Assembly (NCBI GenBank): GCA_033816765.1
Contig: CM066295.1
Coordinates: 2,356,001-2,420,000, forward strand
Direction: 5' to 3'
From: Nothopassalora personata
Taxonomy: Eukaryota > Ascomycota > Dothideomycetes > Mycosphaerellales > Mycosphaerellaceae
Length of the DNA: 64,000 bases
Shown: one piece after another, positions 1 through 10,549 of the stretch
How the letters are laid out: every line of letters starts with the position of its first letter
How positions within the stretch are numbered: the first letter of the stretch is position 1
Translations under genes and position numbers: made by a program
Notes under the pieces: model-generated
What the model was told of the DNA's origin: nothing
What the model saw: the letters and a program-made list of their open reading frames with translations, nothing else
Database searches by the model: none

Positions 1-830
1 TCCTTTGCCTTTACTACCCGGTAGTAGCTAACGTTATTACTAGCTAGATAGTCTAGGTTAATCTATACTGTCCTCTAGGGACGCGGACTTCTTAGTAATA
101 GTACCCTCTATAAAGTATAGAAGGCTATCCTTATAGACGGCTAGGCGGTATCTTCTAATAATCTCCCTACTCTTAGCCGACTACGGATTAATACTACGTA
201 CTTTAGCCTCCCTATCGCACCGGGTAAGATTACTAGGCTCTAGGATTCGCTTACGATCTATGCCCTTACGGCCGATCCTTATACGCTAGATTAGTACCCT
301 CTAAATTCTACTAATAGCCCTACTATAATCTAGGTACTTGTTAATAAAGGCCGTAAACTGGCGGCGCCTGCTATTAGTACTATAAAGCTCGGAGATAACG
401 CGTCGATTAAGAATCTTATTATCTATCTACTATAGCTAGTAGCGGGTAAGCGTAGCTCGAAGAGTCTTCTCTCGGTTACGAATCTCTAAACCGGTCTTAC
501 GAATCTTACCGACGATAGGAAACAAGACATCGAGCTTCTTATTACTAAGGAATTTATCCTAGTAGCTCTTACCTATGCCGCTCTTAACTTCCTCGAAAAA
601 TAGGTTAACCTAGACGGAGTAGTCTTTAAACACCTTCTCGAAGCCCTTATAGAAGTCCTTTAACACCTTAACTCGCTTCTAAGGATTAAGCTCCCGGAAC
701 ATAACGTTAGCGGCGGACTTCGGCGTGTTCGTGTTAGTAAGGACATACTTAATGTTATCCGGTAGGCGAAGAGACTCGAACAAGGTCTAAGGTGGGCGGG
801 TGAGCCTAGTAACAGTACTAGTAAGCGCTA
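1..830 (-). pseudogene. Unidentified ORF 3' of family B pol (B1 copy), RIP-broken
   Basis: On the minus strand a long frame interrupted only by RIP-type stops reads through motifs such as MFRELSP, KVLKDFYKGFEKVF and FPIV-KIRKTGLEIRN. The protein is Lys/Arg rich and helical-looking. The same frame occurs in B2 (31600-32338), so it belongs to family B. I do not recognise the family; it is not protease, RT, RNase H or integrase, all of which lie upstream. B1 continues past the point where B2 is truncated (B2 ends after CTAGACTAT). It could be an accessory ORF of the element or a captured host fragment. Confidence 0.55.
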
Positions 831-1318
831 TACTCGAGCTGGACGGGCGTAACGAAGGACTAGCTAAAGCTATAATAACTAGGACTCGCTAGCAGTAAGA
901 ACGTAACAGCTAGCTATCTCGTAGTGCTACTCTAGAGTATTAGTAAGCTTTAAAAGCTTAGTATTGGGGTAGGGGCTTTAAAGAAGGTTAAGGTCGCGAA
1001 GAGAGAGAGAGGCTAAAGAACCGTCCGATATGTATAGCAGTAGTAGATAGATATATTAGTAGCCCTAGTAATGGTGTTAGTATTTAAAGAAAAAGAGAGG
1101 AAGTAGTAGGTAGAGAGCTATACTTAAGTATGCCTCTTAGCGTATGTCCCTATAAGTGTTATAAGGTAGTAGCGCCGAGACCGGTCTTATAAGTAGTAAG
1201 AGCAGTACTATTAAGGTTATACTAAAGGTCCGATAACCCTATATGTAACCGAAAACCAGTGCTAGTAACTACCTAGGTAAGTATTCGGTAGGGGCATACT
1301 ACGCTATTACGTAATCCG

Positions 1319-1344
1319 ATTTACCGGTCCCGGGACCGGTAAAT
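1319..1344. repeat. 26-bp perfect palindrome, family B 3' spacer
   Basis: The half-site ATTTACCGGTCCC is followed by its exact complement. The same palindrome occurs at 5150-5175, 20361-20386 and 31074-31099, and near-perfect forms lie in the B LTRs (8536-8561, 32420-32445, 41186-41210). LTR forms begin ATTTGCC, so the original arm was probably TTTGCCGG, with the TpG later RIPed. Function unknown. Confidence 0.8.
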
Positions 1345-1559
1345 ATAACTCTACTAACTAAGGTCTAACTAAGGTAAGAACACCCCTATAAAGTGAAGTC
1401 TAGATAACCGAATCGGCTTAATAAACTGAAGGGCATGTATAACACATGCCTAAGGGAAGTAAACTCCGTACGCTATTACTAACTAATTAGTTCTTAGCCT
1501 CGATCCTACTAAACTGTAAAATCTCGGCTATAGAAAGGTTATAAGGCCTAACCTATAGC

Positions 1560-4500
1560 TTCTTAGATTCCGGTTTAGGATACGATCCCCTTCCGTTAAC
1601 TCCTATAGGTAGCACGTCTTCGCCGGCGATAGGCTCGATCTCGTTCGAATTACTACTGTCTTCGCTATTAGCGACGCTATTAGCGACTTCTCCCTCCCCT
1701 ATTACGAGATCGGTCCCATTATCTAAGTTTAGTACTCCTATGTTATCCAGGCGAAGCTCTAGAACTAGCTTAAGGTTTTCCCGTGCCTAAATACCCTTTA
1801 TTAGCGTACTATTAAGTTCCTTAAGAATATAGGTACTAAATTCCCTAGAGACACTAGACACCCGATATAGACCTTGCTATCGGTAACCGATCTTACGTAA
1901 GAAGTTATCCTTATATAGCTTATCGAATCTTATAATAAGGTCGCCCTTCTAGAAACTAATAAAGTTAACATTCCGGTAAGAATTAAAGTAGTCCTTACTA
2001 AGTTCTCTTAGTCGCTTCCTTCGAGTATGTAGCTCTTCTAAACTAAGGTCTCGAGCCTAGAGTTAACGCGTACGTATAGTAAGTAGGTCCTTAGTTATTC
2101 TTACCGATCCCTATTAATAATTCGCCTACGTCGGGTACTTAACCTCAATTGGTAGAATCGTACGATAGCTATATAGGACCTAAGCTAGCGTTATTCTAGT
2201 AGTACGACAGGTCGTAGTCCTATTAGCCTATAACACAGCGGGTACCTATTACTCCTATCCGCGGTATGTGTTCCTTATAAGCTTTACTAATGCTATAAGA
2301 ATCGGACGGTGCCTAACCTCGACCGGAGCATTAGACTATAAATGGTACGGTAATACTTAGATCCTTCGAACACTAAGTCCCACGAGTAACCGCTTAACCT
2401 TAGCCGCATAAACCGTAGCGTTATTAAGCACAATTTTAGCGTAGTAGCCGTGCCTATAGAAGACATCTTTATATAGAAACTTAGTAACCGTCTTAGAGCT
2501 AGGAGGTGCCCTTATTACTCTAGCCTCGATCTAGTTACTAAGTGCTTCGCGCGTAACTAGGAGGTATCCATTTTTATACACCTAGACGGGGTCCGAGTAC
2601 TACTTCTTACTAATAACCTAAGGGCTCGATGAGTGAAGCTTACTAGCGCGCTAGTTGCCTTCGCGAAACCTATAGGGAGTACAACTTCGAACCTACGTAG
2701 AGACATCGGCAAAGTACCCGTCCTAGTAATACCGATCGGAAATAAGGTTATACACGACCTTAGCGCTACGGTAACCGTGTCTCTTATAGCATTCTATAAC
2801 GATCTCCTTCTAAGCCTTATTATCGTTAATTATGAGCTATAACGGTACTCCTCGGCGCTTCTAGAAGAATAGTAATCGGTCTCGGATAAAGAAGTTAACG
2901 CTCTTCTTTACTAGCCGCCGGTACTTAGTACGGGTAACACTATCGGGTCGGGTCCTAGTTTCTATAACCTAAGTAAGCTATTAAGAGCCCTTAGAATATT
3001 AGTCCCCGAGATGTCGTGTTTTCTAGATTTTAACTAGATAGGTGTCGATCGGCTCCGGGTACCCGAACAGCTTATTATTAATCATCTAGTCGACTTCGTC
3101 TTCGTTAGCTTCCCTAGGTTCCTAAGGTGTAGAGGGCCTACGAGACAGGGCATCTAGACTAGTGTGTCTAGCCCCCGTAACGTACTTTACCTCGAACGTA
3201 AATAACCTAATCTATGCGACCTACCGGGCTATTACCGAGTTCGGTAGGTCCGAAGCCGGCCGGTTAAGCCACTATATAAGTGTCTTAGCATTAATCTTAA
3301 GGATAAAATCAACGCTAGTAATATATCTCTAGATCTTCTTAAGCCCCTTAAGGACCCTAAGGCATTCCCGTTTACTAGTATTATATCTAGATTCTAACGC
3401 GTTCTAGATTCTACTCTTATACCGTACCGGGTAACGCCGTCGAGTACTGTCTATTAATTCTTAAGAAACGATACATCCCTATCTAGTGCCGCTAGCATTA
3501 ACTAAGATAAAGATAGACCTAGTACTAAGTAAGTAGTAGAGGGTAACTAAGGCTAGAGCCTATATAAGATATCTAGTAACCTCTTCTTTCGAGAACTACT
3601 TATTTTCTATCTAGGTGAACTCGGCGTCCTTCTTTAGTAGCTTATACATTAGTCGAGCGATAATAACGAACTAGGGGATCCATATCAGGAAGTATATATA
3701 TAGCCCCACATAGGTACGGACCTCCTTAATATAGGTAGGCGTAGGCTAGTCTAGGATCTTAGCTATAACCTTTAGGTTAGGATAGCAACTATCCGGGCTA
3801 GTAACGTACCTAACAATCTTAAGCTTTTTATATAACTATTAGGATTTGCCTCTAGTAACCACCGCACCAGCTCTCTCTAGGTTAGTAAGAACTAGATCTA
3901 GGGAGACGATGTGCTTAACGACCTATTTCCTTAACCTAGGCTCTACTTCGGCATTCCTATAGTCCTTAGTTAGTCCCTTAATACCGATGTTATCGAGAAA
4001 CGGCTTCGCTCGATACGAGATATAATTAAGTAGAATCTTTATTACCGTACGCACGAACTAGGCAACTAAATTAGTAGCTCCTTAAGGTAGAGTCGTATTA
4101 CGTACTAGGCTAAGAGGGGTTATAAAGGCTATTAAGTCCCGGTAAGAATTATTTAAAGTAATCTAATTATAACCTAAAAACAGGTCTATAAGTGAAGCGA
4201 CTCGGTACCCGGTAAAATCCTCTAAGAAGCTATCCGTGTCCGGTGGAATGTTAGTATCGCGTATAGTAACCTTATTTAGGAGCATAGCTAAGTTAATTAA
4301 CCGATATAGCATATCGCTTCTAGAGGTATTAACCTTCTTTACGACTAGGAACTAGCTATTAGAATATGCCCCTTATAAGTATTCTAGGATGTTGTTCTTA
4401 ATCCGGGCTCTAATTATGCGCTTAATAATTGCCCTAAGACTTAAGTGTAACTGGATAGGGCGTACCTACTATAGCCTATAAGGGACCGTGTTAATCTTCT

Positions 4501-5140
4501 AAGGTAGCATAACGTCGTACCTAATTTGCCTTATATAACTAAAATCCTAAGCGAGGACTGCCTCCCGGTTATAGAGTATCTTATCGAATAAGGCCCGCTC
4601 CATTAGTAATAGCTTAATGCTAACCTTAATTAAGGTAAGTCGTTCTAGAGTAATCCGGCTACCTCGCTTAATACTTAAGAATTTCTTAGTTAAGTACTTC
4701 CTATCGAACGGACCTTATCCTTTAGGCATCTTAGATTCTAGGTATAGTGCCCTACGCTTCCATTCTATATCTCCCTTAACTCGTGATTCTAGGCGTTCAT
4801 AAACGCTCGCGTCTACTAGCTTCTTCTTATCCGCCTTACGCTTATACATCGTAAAGACCTGCGGCATCCTAATGTTAGCTATATGTTAGCCTATATGTTA
4901 TTTCCGTGCCTAAGCATTTAATGTAGATTGCCTTAGGATCTCGGAGGGCTAATCTCCTTAAACTAAATAAACGTTAGTAATAGAATCTCCCTTAAACGCG
5001 CCTGTTCTAATTTCTAAAACTCGTTCCTTTACTCTAGTAGTCCTAAGTAATCCTAATAAGTGAGCTGAATAGTTGCTAGGCGTTAGAGCCTTACCGGGTT
5101 CCTATAGATACGTCGTGTCGTAGTCGTATCCGTTTTCCTT
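1560..5140 (-). pseudogene. Family B pol (RT-RNase H-integrase), B1 copy, RIP-broken
   Basis: The minus-strand frame shows an RT core around 4150-4390 with YRLIN, NKVTIRDTN, IDLFLGY and GATNSV. This is the fungal gypsy lineage whose RT palm reads RD..LP...EF...GYGLLDxFxGYDE. RNase H lies around 3100-3700, and an integrase core with its C-terminal GPYRV-type segment around 1880-2900. Many in-frame TAG/TAA codons replace Gln/Trp codons. In B2 (20420-23562) the same region reads forward, which confirms the assignment. Confidence 0.75.
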
Positions 5141-5149
5141 ACTATAGCT

Positions 5150-5175
5150 ATTTACCGGTCCCGGGACCGGTAAAT
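5150..5175. repeat. 26-bp perfect palindrome between protease and RT of B1
   Basis: Same palindrome as at 1319-1344. It lies between the retropepsin-like segment (near 5650) and the start of the RT region, matching 20361-20386 in B2. Confidence 0.8.
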
Positions 5176-5299
5176 TAAAGTCCGAGGTTTCTCCGAGGTA
5201 GTGCGAGAACCTTACTAATCTTGTTAAATCCGGCTTTAGTAAGTCTCCGGTAGGTTAAGCGCCGTAAATTAATCTACCCTTCTATTTCCCGACGCTTTT

Positions 5300-8190
5300 A
5301 ATAGTTCTTAGAGGGTCTTGCACCTATCCGAGCTAACTAGGGCAGTAAACATAACACTTTTACCTTTACGGCTAGCAATAGTCCCCTCCTATGAACCATT
5401 ATCGCAGTTACGGGTAGTGAGCCGTACCTTACGGGCCTACGGACGTCCTAGGATTATTAGTAAGTTTAGATCCGAAGAGATGAACATGTCTACCTAGTAG
5501 TGAACCCTAAATACCTAAACATCTAAATTGCCTATAACACCTTTAAACTGGGCCCGTCCTCTAGCACCTCGAAAGGTAAGCTAAGTACTCGATATTACTA
5601 GTAACCTAAACCTATAAGCGTTTCTCTAGCCGATAATATTTACCTCGGAACCCTTATTAATTAGGCACCTAATCTAGTTCTTGTTTATCCTAAACTCCGC
5701 TACTACCTAAGGACTAGGGACTATAGCAAAGTTATTAAGGATACTAGAGAGCCCGATTTTCTTAACGTCCTTATATAGCTTAGTAGTAGGGACCGGACTC
5801 TTAGAGTAAAGCATGGTTAAATACACTCCGACATACTAGGCCTGACTATCTTCGCGGAAGACCTCCTTATTATACTTAGGTTTATCTTTATAGGTAACTA
5901 CTTATCTAGTGCGAACCTTAGGGTCCTTTCCTATAAGACGTCGTACTATAGCGAGCTTCTCCTAAAGAGCGGGGGTGTTAGTAACGCGACCGAAAAGGGT
6001 AGCCTCGAACTAGCGACTATATCGAAACTAATCTTAGGCGTTTACATTAGGAAACGTTATCTAGAGTATCTAATTAATCTAGTAGATAATACCCTCTTCC
6101 TTCGTAACCGGGCTATTACTAGCTAATCTATATTGTCGGACGTAGTTGTTAATCCTTATAGTCTTAGCATTCTATATATGCTTCCTTTATGCGAAGGGGG
6201 CGTTTACGGGACTAATAGGTATATCCTTAGGCAGTCCTTTACTAGCGCCGTTCCCTAGTCTATTTACTTAGGCATTATTTCCCCTTCCTAGGGTTTCCCC
6301 GGATTTAGCTAATAATTAAGTTTCGTTTATTTAAGTACCGACTTCGTTAATTATTTCAACCTCCTACTAGTTAATCTTAGCTTACCGGATCTCCTATTCT
6401 AATTGTAGGCGAACTTTCTTAGTAGCCTTAGCTCGGGCTCGTAGGTCCCAGGCTAAGGACCGGGTCCTCCGGTACGGATTCTTTAGAATGCCTACGGGTG
6501 CCTTCCCTTTTACTTTGTTAGACTACATAGGATAGGTAGATACCTTATTAAGCTCGCCTAAGTCGATTGCCTACTCCGCTTCACTCTCTCCGAATGAGAC
6601 CTAATATGTTCTAGTAGCCTTCTCTATTTAACTAGACCGTACGTCCTAAGGGCTATACTCTATTAAATGCCTAAAGATAGGAGGGGGCTTAGAATAATTA
6701 GGAGGCGTAACCTTTATTACCCTAGTATAGTCCCTACCCATCTATTACTTACGTAGTATGGGAATCTTATACTAGTTATTAAACTCGATCGGCCTATAAT
6801 GTTCTTCGAGTAGAGGGAGCATGTAGAGCAGTTTCGGTTTACTATAGTCCCTTCGAAAGTTGAACTTAGTAGGACGCGGATCGCCTTCTTTCCCTAGATA
6901 CTACTAGTTATTCGGGGCGAGGTATACGTAGCCCCGAGATATTAAGGACCTTATCGCCCTACAATTACTAGCCTAGTGCTTCGAACTACTACAGTTATAG
7001 CAACATCTATCTATCGCTTTAGACTATTCGCGATTCTACGATAGGGGACGCTATATTACGTAAACCTATAGTTTAGTATCTAGGTCGTGCCTCTTCGGTT
7101 ACATAGAGCGTTAATTCTCGCTCGGGTAGAAGGTACCCGCGTCCGCGACGCGACCGCGCTAGTATATACGTATGCTTATTTTAGCTACCTTCTAGATTAG
7201 GTTATTATTAATAATAGTCCTAGAGGTAGCCTTCTTAAGCGTGTTAATCTTAGGCTTAAGGCGCGGCATTTACTTCACGACTAAGCGGTGTAGCTAAGGT
7301 AAAGTAAGAGGGAAATCTATATATATAGCTTTCTATCCCTCCTTACTATCTACGATACTAGTAGCTTTATCGAGGATCCTCTAAAAGTCCCTAAACTTCT
7401 TAGGTTACTTTAGGTAAAGCCCGTAAGCCTTATAGACCGCTTTCGCGACTACCTCTAGCAATCCCTAAAGGAGGAGGCGACTCCGGGAGCTATTATCTAA
7501 ATCCTTAGGTTCAATTAGGTTACTTAAGGATACAAATAGGCGGATGAATTCCTTTATATCCTATTCTTCGGGCCTCTTACCTTACTACGCCCTAACAATC
7601 TCCTTAAGATATTCCCGACTCCCTAATATCGAGTAGGCGTTAAACCTTAAGAACTCTAATAAGAACGCCCTCCTAAAACGCGCCTTATTAGTAAGCCACC
7701 TAGGTAGTCTTATAACTACGCGTCGGATAGTAGTTTCGCAATTACGCTTAAACCTACCCTAGAAATTATCCTTCTTAATAGATGCCCGAGGCGGATACTA
7801 GTCTATTAGGTTGCTAAACCGCTCCTAGAACTTAGTAGTATTAGTGCTATTAAAGAACGGATTCTTAGCACCTCCTAGAGGTAGAAAGCGAGGGCTAGCG
7901 TTTTCTATTACTACTACTAATTGTCTAAAGAGGGCAGTTATAGCATCTATTCCTATTATACTGTTCGTTCCTACACCTATACCTAATTTAGCGGCGCTAG
8001 TTCCGCTTCTCCCTTCTTTACTAGATTTAGGTGTTTCTTCTTCCTCCGATTCCTCTATCCCCTTATAAGGGATAGAATCGCTATAGACCCCTTCTATTTT
8101 CGTAGGGTTTATAGGCTGTTCGTAGCCTCTACCTATGTCGGTAAAGGTGCTAAGTTTTTCTAGTAATGTAGCCGTATCTATTATTACGTA
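5300..8190 (-). pseudogene. Family B gag-protease, B1 copy, RIP-broken
   Basis: Minus-strand frame beginning near 8190 and reading through LLEKLSTFTDIGRGYEQP, then a gag body. A zinc knuckle C-x2-C-x4-H-x4-C sits at about 6961-7003, and a retropepsin-like segment (CLIN-GSEVNIIG, then LGRP) at about 5440-5690. The CCHC cysteines and histidine survive RIP here. Stops throughout make it non-coding today. Gag binds and packages element RNA; the protease would mature Gag-Pol. Confidence 0.7.
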
Positions 8191-8261
8191 GTACTTACTT
8201 TAGAATGTACTAATACTAGTTATTACTTAACGGGACCTTATAACCGTAATTGTTACTAAAT

Positions 8262-8396
8262 ACCTTAGACCTTAAGTGTTTTCGACCTTAGTCGACCTTA
8301 ACCGTGAACCTTAACCGTAGACCTTAACCTTAAACCTTAACCTTAAGTAATGACCTTAACCGTGAACCTTAGACCTTAAACCGTGATTTTAACCTT
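8262..8396. repeat. Degenerate ACCTTA-type short tandem repeats in B1 leader
   Basis: Between the LTR and gag, the plus strand repeats ACCTTA/ACCTTAACC units with variable spacers (TTAAGGT on the element strand). The same tract is at about 40950-41045 in B3. It resembles a telomere-like array but the unit is irregular, and it is part of the element. Confidence 0.7.
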
Positions 8397-8463
8397 ATAA
8401 ACTAGATGCTAATACGCCACCTGGTGTACACTTAATACCCCCCCTTATTAACTACTAATATAA

Positions 8464-8831
8464 TGTCTACTAACTACCCTATATAGGCCTGTCCGAGTTG
8501 TAGTAGTGTAGTGCGGCGCTTATGTAAGCAGAGGTATTTGCCGGTCCCGGGACCGTGAAATTAGGTCACGTAACGAGTAGCGTAGTAGCTAGATAAATAA
8601 GAGGATTAGCGGACTTAAACCCCTATGCCCTCTACTCGAGAGGTATAAATTGAATTGTTACCTTAATGCTACGCTTACAATACTTAGCTACGTAGTATAT
8701 ATCTTAATAGCTATACTAGGTCCTACTAGCTTACCTAAATGTCTAATTAAACCTAAATGAAATTAGGGGAAGTTGGACCTAAGGGACCCCCCTCTAAACC
8801 TAAGGTTAACATAACCTATCAGTCGTTAATA
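8464..8831 (-). repeat. Family B LTR (5' LTR of B1)
   Basis: Bounded on the plus strand by TGTCTACTAAC and GTCGTTAATA (RIPed from TTAACA), so it has TG...CA ends on the element strand. It is homologous to 41114-41479 (B3) and to the fragment 32348-32583. The palindrome-like site at 8536-8561 lies inside. It abuts C1 integrase sequence at 8832. Confidence 0.75.
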
Positions 8832-10320
8832 CTAGCTATTACTAAATTCGTATATAATAATAGCGTCTACCCTACGCTACGTATAAGCCTATTCGAGATA
8901 GCGTATAGTTAGAGACCTAAGATTGCCCTAAAACCTATAGGATCTCGAGGCGAGATCCGGGAAGGGGAGGTACTAGTAGCGGTAGACTTAGTTAACCGTA
9001 TACGAGAGATACGCGCTACGCTTACGAAGCGTTAGGAAATCGTAGTAGCCGATTAGACTCGCTACTACAATAAGACTTATAAGGCTAAGAGCTATCGCGT
9101 AGGCGACATAGTCTTATTATCTACGAAGAACCTAAGGTTAGCATTACCGAAGAAGAAGATAGGTCCGAAGTTTATTAGACCGTACCGCATTATCGACGCT
9201 ATCGGTTCGTAGGCGTACCGCCTAGTACTACTAGCCGACTTAAAAATTTATAATATATTCTATATATCCCTCCTCGAGCCGTACGCGTGTAGCAAGAAGG
9301 ATAGAGGCACTATAGCCCTCGGTAATAAGGACGGGGAATATAAAGTAGAGGCAGTACTAGGAAAGCGTAAGTATAAGGGTAAGGTATAGTACCTAGTACG
9401 ATAGAAGGGCTAGCTAGAAGAGTACGATAGCTAGGAGCTAGTATAAGGACTCGCGAATACTACGCGCATAGTAGCCGAATATAAGACGTTAGCGAAGACG
9501 GTATAAGCCGGCGGAAGGATCCGTAAAGGCTACGCGTATAGTAGTCGAATAGGAGGTGCCTACGAAGGTAGTGTAAGGCGCTAAAATAAGGGCATAGGTT
9601 ATGCATTTAGGCCTTAACCCTCCGGTAGCTAGATATAAGGACCTCTACCCCCGATAGTAAACTTAGCTACAACTAGCATAGAAGATACTAACATATAGTG
9701 TCTTCTATTAGACTAAAAGGCTCGCTTACTTAGTCGAGTAAACACCCCCGATAGTAATAACATTAGAGAGGGAGGTAAGGAGAGAGAAGAGTAGAGAGAA
9801 GAGTATTCATTTTAAAACAAACTTTTATAGGCGTACTACGGCGCTACGTAGATAGAACATAGGCGCGTAGTAGGCGGCTAACATGCGCGGGGCGCGCGAT
9901 TACTCGTTATTATCCTCGTTATTATCCTCCTTATTATACTCGCCCCGTAGGGCTAGTAGTAAGAAGGCCCTATCGGCCGTAGTAGTATCGATATTCCTAG
10001 CCTATAGGAACTATAACTACGGTTAGTATAGGACACGTATATAACACGTATGTTACTTATAGTACGGCCGAGCTCGAAGAGCCTATTAAGGGCCCTATTC
10101 TACTCTTACTATAGAACTACGGACGTAGTAGCGGCGGCGGAGGAGGGGGTAGTAGCAGTAGAGGCGCCGGTAAAGCGTACGCGAGTATCGCCTATACGCT
10201 TATTCTTATAGGTAGAGAACTGCCTCTTAGCCTAGGAGGAGGTTAGCCGATTTATATAGGAAGCGACAGTATACTATATACGGCGAGCGTACGGAGCGCT
10301 AGCGAGGCGTAGTACTTACC
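8832..10320 (+). mobile_element. Family C Ty3/gypsy chromovirus C1, left segment (integrase end, chromodomain, 3' spacer)
   Basis: Starts inside the integrase (AITKFVYNNS, matching AEFAANNS of A0). It then reads the post-integrase segment (KSYRVGDIVLLSTKNLRLALPKK), a GSQAYRL...SLLEPY block and a degraded chromodomain (YKVEAVLGKRKYKGK-QYLV) to about 9500. The spacer 9510-10320 carries exons 3 and 4 of the antisense gene. It ends with TTACC (10316-10320), the target duplication whose partner GGTAA lies at 33797-33801. The rest of C1 is therefore the inverted piece 32584-33801. B1 is inserted at its left edge and A1 at its right edge. Confidence 0.8.
9900..10231 (-). pseudogene. Family C antisense gene, exons 3-4 (C1), RIP-broken
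   Basis: Exon 3 is 10231-10061 (171 nt, 57 codons) and exon 4 is 10001-9900 (34 codons including TAA). Between them lies a 59-bp intron (10060-10002) whose donor reads ATAAGT, a RIPed GTAAGT, with an internal CTAAC branch-like site and a TATAG acceptor. The coding shares RQFSTYKNKRIGDTR with RQFNAYKHKRAGETR of A0, and ALNRLFELGR with A1-A3. In-frame TAGs are former CAGs. Exons 1-2 are at 33430-33797; A1/A2 sequence separates the halves exactly in the exon-2 splice donor. Confidence 0.7.
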
Positions 10321-10515
10321 TATAAGGGGCAGCCTAGTAGCTAACCCTTATATGTGGCCTTATATGTAACATACGGTCGCGACCGGCTACTAAGCCGCAC
10401 GTAACACGCATGCGTACACCTTGCGACGCGTAATGCGTCTTAAATAAACGGTAAGAATTAGTTCATCTACGACTAGAGGTCGTAGGCGTACTATACATTA
10501 CGACATCCCTTAACA
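10321..10515 (+). repeat. A1 5' LTR (RIPed)
   Basis: Aligns along its length with the A0 LTR; begins TATAAGGGG (RIPed TGTAAGGGG) and ends CCCTTAACA. The AAGAATTAG self-primer sequence is retained. Confidence 0.9.
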
Positions 10516-10549
10516 GTTCTAATTCTTCTCTTCGTTATAATCCATACAC

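Larger units (their letters stand above)
1..8831 (-). mobile_element. Family B Ty3/gypsy retrotransposon, copy B1, RIP-degraded, 3' end off window
   Basis: Read on the minus strand this is: LTR (8831-8464), leader, gag with a CCHC knuckle, protease, a palindrome, reverse transcriptase/RNase H/integrase, a spacer with a second palindrome, and an extra ORF running off the window at base 1. The order protease-RT-RNase H-integrase makes it Ty3/gypsy. It is the reverse complement of 17714-23562 plus 30422-32338 (copy B2) apart from RIP differences. Every frame is broken by TAG/TAA at former CAG/CAA/TGG codons. It sits inside the integrase of a family C element, which resumes at 8832. The 3' LTR is not seen. 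Confidence 0.85.

Noticed and set aside
2633..2842. 69-aa ORFs at 2633-2842 and 22713-22922
   Set aside because: Same sequence in B1 and B2, antisense to integrase; a frame left open by chance.
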